Below, piece after piece: positions 6,763-14,411 of a DNA stretch of 14,411 nucleotides (positions are counted from its first letter, which is position 1; the number at the start of each line of letters is the position of its first letter). Source of the DNA: DASWVC01 sp036401335 (GTDB taxonomy: Bacteria; Verrucomicrobiota; Verrucomicrobiia; Chthoniobacterales; JAFAMB01); the NCBI GenBank assembly GCA_036401335.1, contig DASWVC010000332.1, positions 1 to 14,411 of the forward strand, in the 5' to 3' direction. Made by a program: the position numbers and the translations under genes. The notes under the pieces were generated by a model. That model searched no databases. It was not told where the DNA came from and saw only the letters and a program-made list of their open reading frames with translations.

Positions 6763-7713
6763 TTAGGCCTCGGGAGCTTGACGGCGGCGGCGGCCGCTGA
6801 GCAGGTAAACCGCGGCGCGGAATTCGAGCAGGGGGTCCTCGGAAGGATCGATGCCGTCCACTCGCGGGATCGGGTCGAAAATGATTCTTTTTTGTGCAGG
6901 TACGCTGTCCGCGACCACCGCCGTCAACGTGAAACGGCCGAGCGGGTGCAGGTGCCGGTCTTCAGGCCAGTGAACGGTGGCATCGTCGAACGTGTCGTCG
7001 TCGTTTGCGACCTGCACCAGAACCTGGAAACTGATGGGGCCGGCCGCGATGCGGGCGGTGAGTTCGTCGAAAAGGAAGTTGGCATCCTTGCTCCGCGCAC
7101 TGGCGTCGTCCAGGTGTTCTAGGCCTGCATCCGGAATGATCCGGTACCGTCCGTGGCGGCTCACGCCGTCCTGGTTGGTGAAGCGCAGTGCCGTAACCCC
7201 GAAATAGGCCTCCCGGGCGAAGCTGGAAGGGGTTGGTTTAGGCGTCTGCACGTAAGCGAGCGCGGCCGGGTGAGTGCCCAGAAAGGCCTCTACGGGCGAT
7301 GGGGACGGTTTGGAAGGGTCGCTCGCCGCAATGGCGCGCAAAAATTCGAGAAATTCCTGGCCGGTTCTTGTCGGAAAACCATCGGCGGAGTGGGCCACGA
7401 TGTCGGTATGAACCCTTTCCGCCAGGTGAAACCGAAGCGCGAGTCCGCGGGGATTGGCGTTCGGATCGTTGTCGGGCATCAACGGCAATCCGGTGGAGTT
7501 GGAGAAGCGCGCGGTGACCGGGGTTGACTCGCGGGTAAGGTGCGGCGCCCGGCTCAGGGAAGCCGCCTCAGGGGCCGGGCTGAACGTGCCGCTGAGCATC
7601 GTCCCTCTGGCGTGAGCGGGTCGAAATCCGGGGTGCAGGCCGAAGATGGCGTCAAACTGCTTCAGGATGTCCTCGCTCGAGGCGATCAGTTTTTCGTCAG
7701 AAGGAAGTGGCAT
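6763..7713 (-). CDS. Catalase-related haem peroxidase, SrpA-type
   Basis: 316 residues, well below canonical catalases (about 480 or more) and typical of the small catalase-related peroxidases. Visible features are HARGTMLSGTF with the distal catalytic His at 34; TARFSNSTGLP (68-78); NPRGLALRFHL; AHSADGFPTRTGQEFLEFLR (107-126); and VQVANDDDTFDDATVHWPED. Near the C-terminus, DGIDPSEDPLLEFRAAVYLL ends in R299-x-x-x-Y303, the proximal haem-ligand pattern. These proteins use or remove peroxides; catalase activity is usually low. No signal peptide is seen, so it is probably cytoplasmic. The C-terminus is Arg-rich (SGRRRRQ). The aquaporin gene lies 72 bases upstream on the same strand, consistent with peroxide handling, although that link is inferred. 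Confidence 0.87.
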   Translation of the reverse strand: MPLPSDEKLIASSEDILKQFDAIFGLHPGFRPAHARGTMLSGTFSPAPEAASLSRAPHLTRESTPVTARFSNSTGLPLMPDNDPNANPRGLALRFHLAERVHTDIVAHSADGFPTRTGQEFLEFLRAIAASDPSKPSPSPVEAFLGTHPAALAYVQTPKPTPSSFAREAYFGVTALRFTNQDGVSRHGRYRIIPDAGLEHLDDASARSKDANFLFDELTARIAAGPISFQVLVQVANDDDTFDDATVHWPEDRHLHPLGRFTLTAVVADSVPAQKRIIFDPIPRVDGIDPSEDPLLEFRAAVYLLSGRRRRQAPEA

Positions 7714-7785
7714 GGTAGTTTTCTAGGGTAACCGGTCAGGAGGCCGAAAGCACAAAGCTCCGCAGTCGGCAACAAAAGTCGAGGC

Positions 7786-8622
7786 TCAGGTTTTCGGGCC
7801 GGTGGCGCCATGATGGCCGAAATGGAACAGCCGTGCCTCATGCGGGCGCCGCCCAACGCCGCAACGCAGGGTCGCCACGGCGAGCGCGGCACCCAGCAAC
7901 GGGCCCGCCCAGTAAACCCACCAGCCCTGCCAGGACCAACTTGCCAGTTCCGGTCCAAATGAGCGGGCCGGGTTTGCGCTGGCGCCGGAAAGCGGCGCCT
8001 CGAGCCAGGTTAGCACGGCGAAAAGCGGAGGATTGACCAAGGGCGTGAACCGCTGCGTGCTTTTGTGCGCTGCACAGGTGAAGATCAAAAAAACGAGCAG
8101 GAACGTGCAGACGGCCTCCGCTGCGACCGGCAGCCAGTCCGGCACGCCCTGCGCCGGCACGGAGGCACCCCAGGCAACGCTGGCTCCCATGCCTCCCCAG
8201 ACCGCGAGCGCCCAGGCGCCAACCCCGGCGCCTGCCAACTGCGCGAGGGCGTAAAAGCCGGCGTCACGCCACATCATCTTCCGCTCAAGCCAGAAAGCGA
8301 ACGTCATGGCGGGGTTGATGTGCGCCCCGCTCATCTTCCCGATCGGTGAAAAGGCAATGGCAGCACCGACGCTGCCAAACAGGAATCCATTCAGAAAGCG
8401 GCGGGCGCCGGGAGAAAGCGGCAGCCAAGCCAGGGGCGCGTCGCGTCCCCACAGCGCAATGACAACCGAAAGCCCCACAAAAACCAGGAACGCCGTGCCG
8501 GCCAGTTCGGCTGCGTACATTCGCGGGTGCAGTTGATCGTGCGGATAGGGCAGGCCGCGCAGCGGACGATCCTCCCTGATCCCGGTGGGCTCGGCCGCGG
8601 TGCCCGCATTGTAGGTGCTCAC
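7786..8622 (-). CDS. Aquaporin / MIP family channel
   Basis: 278 residues from the chosen GTG. Both pore motifs are present: SGAHINPAMTFAF (first NPA at N103) and SGASANPARSFGPEL (second NPA at N217, selectivity-filter Arg at 220). The residue after that Arg is Ser, not the Asp of glycerol facilitators, so a water or small neutral solute channel is favoured over GlpF. Six membrane segments lie between about residues 35 and 270. The start is uncertain: the GTG at 8622 gives a 34-residue cytosolic leader, an ATG at 8520 starts right before the first helix (MYAAELAGTAF), and an ATG at 8715 is further out but adds Cys/Arg-rich sequence unlike the family. It is divergent from the STAS-like gene and heads the minus-strand run with the peroxidase and permease genes. 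Confidence 0.88.
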   Translation of the reverse strand: MSTYNAGTAAEPTGIREDRPLRGLPYPHDQLHPRMYAAELAGTAFLVFVGLSVVIALWGRDAPLAWLPLSPGARRFLNGFLFGSVGAAIAFSPIGKMSGAHINPAMTFAFWLERKMMWRDAGFYALAQLAGAGVGAWALAVWGGMGASVAWGASVPAQGVPDWLPVAAEAVCTFLLVFLIFTCAAHKSTQRFTPLVNPPLFAVLTWLEAPLSGASANPARSFGPELASWSWQGWWVYWAGPLLGAALAVATLRCGVGRRPHEARLFHFGHHGATGPKT

Positions 8623-8819
8623 GCGGCTCGACTCTATCCTATTTTCAATTTGCCACGAGGGAATAAACCGGCTGGAAATCACCGGACGGAAGACGCAACG
8701 GCAGAAGACCGACATCCTGGAGATTGCGCCCGAGCGGGCCGTAAGGTAGAACACCTGTAGATCGCCCCGACCGGCACGCCGCACACGCCATTGGCGCCGG
8801 TCCGCGCGAGGCACCCGGT

Positions 8820-9185
8820 ATGTTTTTCGTTGAAGCTGACTTGCCTAACCGATTGCTCGTGCTCCGGTGGGTGCAACGCGTGCGAGCTTTTGAAGTCAGG
8901 CAGGCCCGAAAACAGGTCCGCGACCTGTTGGGGGAGGTCAAGCCGGGTTTCCGGCTCTTGGCTGATCTGAGCCGGCTGGAATCGATGGACCTCTCCTGCG
9001 CGCCCGAAATCGGGGCGATGATGGACCTTTTTTCCGAGAAGCAGGTTGGTACAATCGTGCGGGTAGTACCCGATCCGCACAAAGACATCGGTTTGAACAT
9101 CATGTCCCGGTTTCACTACGGATCCAACGTGCGGTTTATTACGTGCGAGGACCTGCCGACGGCGCTCCAAAAACTTGCCGATTGA
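8820..9185 (+). CDS. STAS / SpoIIAA-like single-domain protein
   Basis: 121 residues. The layout is a beta strand (NRLLVLRW), a helix (FEVRQARKQVRDLLGEV), then GFRLLADLSRLESMDLSCAP with EIGAMMDLFS, VGTIVRVVPDP and a C-terminal helix with DLPTALQKLAD. This is the alternating pattern of STAS/SpoIIAA-like domains. The ADLSRLESMDLS stretch is where anti-sigma-factor antagonists carry their phosphorylatable Ser (candidate S59), but the usual D-S-S-G-L is not present. It is probably a cytoplasmic protein-interaction module; no partner kinase or sigma factor is in the window. The ATG at 8820 is chosen because the first strand begins directly after it; no strong Shine-Dalgarno is seen. It converges with the antiporter gene, leaving 59 bases between them. 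Confidence 0.65.
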   Translation: MFFVEADLPNRLLVLRWVQRVRAFEVRQARKQVRDLLGEVKPGFRLLADLSRLESMDLSCAPEIGAMMDLFSEKQVGTIVRVVPDPHKDIGLNIMSRFHYGSNVRFITCEDLPTALQKLAD

Positions 9186-9244
9186 ACCCGTTCCGCGGCC
9201 GCAACCGGGGCACCAGCCCTGCCCTCGGCCTCAACCCTCCAGGG

Positions 9245-10456
9245 TCACGCCGCTTCAGCGCCCACGGGTCGTTCAAAGCGTCTGCCGAACGCGAAAAGCA
9301 GCGGATTGAGCGTGATTGAGATCAGCGCACCCGCGACAATCAGGCTGACGCCTTCCTTGGGCAGAAGCCGCAGCGACAACCCCAGTTCACCGACAATAAA
9401 GGAAAACTCGCCAATTTGCGCGAGGCTCGCCGCGATCGTTACCCCAACGCTTAGCGGGTAGCGAAAAACGATCACAAGGACAAAGGCCACCAGCGACTTG
9501 CCCGCCACGATGACGGCCACCACTGCCATCACCTGCCCCGGCTGCTGCACGAGGATCGCCGGGTCGAAAAGCATACCCACCGCTACAAAAAAGAGCACAC
9601 CAAAGGCATCCTGGAGCGGTTGGAGGTCTCGGGCCGCCCGGTGCGAGAGGTCCGAGCCGTTGATCACCATGCCCGCAATGAAAGCGCCTAAAGCGAAGGA
9701 GACACCGAAAAGTTCCGCCGAACCGTAGGCTACTCCCAAGGCGATGGCTGCCACCGCCAGCGTGAAGAGTTCTCCCGAACCGGTTCGCTCAACCCGGGCG
9801 AGCAGGAAGCGCAAGACGCGTGCGCCGCCTGCCGCCATGAGGGCGGCAAACGCTGTCACCTTGCCCAGCGTCAGCCCGATCGTTAACAGCAGGTGGGAGC
9901 CCTCGCCATCCGCCGCGCCGGTTTGGCCGCCGAGCACCCCGGCCAGGGTCGGCAAAAGCACGAGCACGATCACCGTGACCAGGTCTTCAACGATCAGCCA
10001 GCCGACCGCGATTCGCCCATTTTCCGACTGAAGGGTCCCCTGGGCTTCTAGGGCGCGCAGGAGCACCACGGTGCTCGCGACCGAAAGCGCCAGCCCGAAA
10101 ACCAGGCCCGGTCCGAATCCCCACCCCCAGAAATGCGCCAAAACCGCCCCCAGGCTCGTGGCCGCCGCGATCTGTACCAACGCGCCGGGCACGGCGATCT
10201 TCCGCACGGCCAGCAAGTCCCCCATTGAAAAATGCATCCCGACGCCAAACATCAGCAGGATGACGCCGATCTCCGCCAGTTGCGGTGCGAGCGTCACATC
10301 CGCAACGAACCCTGGTGTGAACGGGCCCACCGCGATGCCGGCCACCAGGTAGCCGACCAGCGGAGGCAGCCGCAGACGGGCGGCGATCAGGCCGCCGATC
10401 AAGGCGTAGACCAAGCCGACGGCAACCGTAGAAATCAGCGCAGTGTGGTGAGGCAT
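9245..10456 (-). CDS. YbaL/Kef-type cation:proton antiporter lacking the RCK domain
   Basis: 403 residues, CPA2 family. It follows the membrane half of Escherichia coli YbaL closely: LPPLVGYLVAGIAVGPFTPG (30-49), LAEIGVILLMFGVGMHFSM (60-78), LALSVASTVVLLRALEAQGT (122-141) and GWLIVEDLVTV (152-162). The acidic pair E157-D158 lies in the ion-translocating helix. About 11-12 membrane segments fill the chain, which stops at LLFAFGRRFERPVGAEAA. YbaL and KefB/C have about 150-200 further residues forming a nucleotide-binding TrkA-N/RCK domain, which is missing here; nothing downstream (9186-9244) encodes it. The likely role is K+ or Na+ efflux in exchange for H+. The ATG at 10456 has AAGGGG about 9 bases upstream. 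It is divergent from the phytochrome gene. Confidence 0.88.
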   Translation of the reverse strand: MPHHTALISTVAVGLVYALIGGLIAARLRLPPLVGYLVAGIAVGPFTPGFVADVTLAPQLAEIGVILLMFGVGMHFSMGDLLAVRKIAVPGALVQIAAATSLGAVLAHFWGWGFGPGLVFGLALSVASTVVLLRALEAQGTLQSENGRIAVGWLIVEDLVTVIVLVLLPTLAGVLGGQTGAADGEGSHLLLTIGLTLGKVTAFAALMAAGGARVLRFLLARVERTGSGELFTLAVAAIALGVAYGSAELFGVSFALGAFIAGMVINGSDLSHRAARDLQPLQDAFGVLFFVAVGMLFDPAILVQQPGQVMAVVAVIVAGKSLVAFVLVIVFRYPLSVGVTIAASLAQIGEFSFIVGELGLSLRLLPKEGVSLIVAGALISITLNPLLFAFGRRFERPVGAEAA

Positions 10457-10662
10457 GGAAACAACCCCTTAGCGCACCGGGGCGCCTGAGGCTACCGGTG
10501 TCTCGACCGGGCAATGCGGGCTTTTTGCCTGGACGGCGGCGCCTGACCGGGCTGGAGGCGCGAAAGGGGAGCGGATCGTCACCCGGCAGCGGCTGATTCC
10601 GGAAATGTTTAGCAAAGAAAGGCGTTACAGCTGAACGCAGGCGGTTAAGGCAAAACCCCAGG

Positions 10663-10690
10663 TTGACCTTCTACAAGAAATATATAATTA
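10663..10690 (+). promoter_or_regulatory. bphP: Candidate sigma-70-type promoter for the phytochrome gene
   Basis: TTGACC (10663-10668) is followed after 16 bases by TAATTA (10685-10690). A perfect TATAAT lies at 10683-10688 but only 14 bases from TTGACC, shorter than usual. The patch is strikingly AT-rich in a GC-rich window. Transcription from here would leave a 5' leader of about 190 bases. A promoter in the reverse direction is also possible. Confidence 0.42.
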
Positions 10691-10691
10691 A

Positions 10692-10707
10692 TACATTCCA
10701 TAATGTA
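10692..10707. promoter_or_regulatory. Candidate operator, inverted repeat TACATT-N4-AATGTA
   Basis: A perfect 6-bp inverted repeat separated by CCAT lies directly downstream of the -10 candidate, where a bound repressor would block initiation. The dimeric-site geometry is visible; the binding protein is unknown. Confidence 0.4.
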
Positions 10708-10775
10708 CTGGTCAAACGAGTGCGCGGCTGCTTGTCATGCTGGGTGCGTCTTCTCCCTGGGGAGGGGTGCCACCA

Positions 10776-10836
10776 AGTGCCGCCATCGGCAAGGCACTGC
10801 CTTGAAAGGTGGGTGCTCAACCCGCCGAAGGTTTTT
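10776..10836 (+). promoter_or_regulatory. Two leader hairpins followed by a T-run (possible attenuator)
   Basis: Hairpin 1 (10776-10798): AGTGCCGCC pairs with GGC-AA-GGCACT, nine base pairs with an AA bulge and an ATC loop. Hairpin 2 (10808-10826): GGTGGGT pairs with ACCCGCC, seven pairs including one G-U, loop GCTCA. A TTTTT run follows at 10832-10836, six bases after the stem. The whole lies 57-117 bases before the phytochrome start. It could be an attenuator, a terminator of a short leader RNA, or chance structure. Confidence 0.3.
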
Positions 10837-10892
10837 GCACCCCTCCGCCATGGACGTTTTTCATGGCGCCTGATGACGGAACAGGGGGAACC

Positions 10893-14084
<3,192 letters not shown>

Positions 14085-14171
14085 TCCGCCGGATCCGGCG
14101 GCGGCTCATCCAGTTGCCGGTCACGCTTTTCACGAGCTTAAGAACCTGTCCGGTCAGACGTTAATGACCGT
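14085..14171 (+). promoter_or_regulatory. Intercistronic palindrome between bphP and bphO
   Basis: CCGCCGGATCCGGCGG at 14086-14101 is a perfect 16-base palindrome starting two bases after the phytochrome TGA. It could fold as a 6-bp GC stem with a GATC loop. No T-run follows, so a strong intrinsic terminator is unlikely. It may stabilise the upstream message, tune the ratio of the two products, or bind a protein. No clear separate promoter for bphO was seen in the remaining 70 bases. Confidence 0.45.
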
Positions 14172-14411
14172 ATGGACACCACGGTAGACGTTCGCGGAAC
14201 CAAATTGAGCGTCGATCCGATCGCCCGGCTCCGGCTCGGGACTGCGGCCTACCATGCTGCGCTGGAACGAGAATTGCCGCTGCTGGCCGATAACCTGGAC
14301 CTGTTTACGTACCGGTCAGTCTTGGAATGTTTTTTCGGACTTTATGCGCCCCTCGAAGAAGGCTTGGGCAAGCTGCGCCCCTGCCTGGCCGAACTGACCG
14401 ACCTCGAGCAA
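14172..14411 (+). CDS. bphO: Biliverdin-producing haem oxygenase, partial (5' end)
   Basis: Eighty codons are present before the window edge. The product starts MDTTVDVRGTKLSVDPIARL, then RLGTAAYHAALERELPLLAD and a segment with FTYRSVLECFFGLYAPLEEG. This follows the N-terminus of bacterial haem oxygenases; H28 in TAAYHAALE is the expected proximal haem ligand. The enzyme opens haem to biliverdin IX-alpha, CO and Fe2+ using reduced ferredoxin or another donor. Biliverdin is the chromophore of the phytochrome encoded 87 bases upstream, a classical gene pairing that supports the call. The ATG at 14172 is chosen; the ATG at 14164 runs into a stop within eight codons. No strong Shine-Dalgarno is visible. 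The C-terminal half lies outside the window. Confidence 0.82.
   Translation, partial: MDTTVDVRGTKLSVDPIARLRLGTAAYHAALERELPLLADNLDLFTYRSVLECFFGLYAPLEEGLGKLRPCLAELTDLEQ

Larger units (their letters stand above)
10457..10892. other. Divergent control region between antiporter and phytochrome genes
   Basis: This 436-base gap contains no recognisable gene. It holds an AT-rich island (about 10663-10710) with promoter and operator candidates, then a GC-rich leader with two hairpins and a T-run before the phytochrome start. Near the antiporter start there is an imperfect inverted repeat, CACCGG (10476-10481) with CCGGTG (10495-10500). The AT-rich island could drive transcription in either direction. 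Confidence 0.5.

Noticed and set aside
8623..8819. Sigma-54-like or sigma-70-like promoters in the aquaporin/STAS divergent gap
   Set aside because: Partial matches were seen (for example TAGGAT upstream of the aquaporin gene) but no properly spaced partner element.
10492..10498. CTACCGG near the antiporter start as a repeat relic
   Set aside because: No AGGGAC lies at the required spacing; a 7-base match alone is expected by chance.
10788..10801. GGCA-AGGCAC-TGCC as another member of the hairpin repeat family
   Set aside because: The loop differs by one base, the stem is only 4 bp and the CTACCGG tail is missing; the sequence is better explained by the larger leader hairpin at 10776-10798.

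Overview
The window is GC-rich (low-60s percent by eye) and bacterial. The DUF5069 gene, the mix of transporter families, weak Shine-Dalgarno sites and REP-like intergenic hairpins suggest a soil or freshwater Verrucomicrobiota member. That placement is inference; the sequence holds no rRNA, tRNA or phylogenetic marker.

Left part (1-2640): the window opens inside the decayed 3' end of an ISL3-family insertion sequence (+ strand). Then come three minus-strand units: a secreted cupin, a frameshifted remnant of an NAD-dependent epimerase, and an NADPH:quinone-oxidoreductase-like MDR enzyme. A 518-base gap follows, with a cluster of hairpin repeats at its right end (2485-2625).

Middle (2641-8622): five minus-strand genes lie head to tail: aquaporin, SrpA-type catalase-like haem peroxidase, KimA-like APC permease, DUF5069 protein and CitA/TcuC-like MFS symporter. 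The theme is transport plus peroxide and osmotic physiology. Co-transcription is not proven, and gaps are 63-127 bases. A decayed copy of the hairpin repeat overlaps the stop codon of the KimA-like gene.

Right part (8623-14411): a divergent gap leads to a short STAS/SpoIIAA-like gene (+). It converges on a YbaL/Kef-type cation:proton antiporter (-) that lacks the usual C-terminal RCK domain. A 436-base divergent gap follows, with an AT-rich promoter/operator candidate and two leader hairpins. It precedes a 1063-residue bacteriophytochrome hybrid histidine kinase (PAS-GAF-PHY-HisKA-HATPase-REC-REC), followed 87 bases later by the start of a biliverdin-producing haem oxygenase cut by the window edge. 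These two form a self-contained red/far-red sensing unit: the oxygenase makes biliverdin from haem, the phytochrome binds it through Cys10, and the kinase signals to its own two receivers.

I see no CRISPR array, no RNA gene and no clear defence system. The strongest points for follow-up are the repeat family with compensatory stem changes, the structured phytochrome leader, the epimerase remnant and the RCK-less antiporter.
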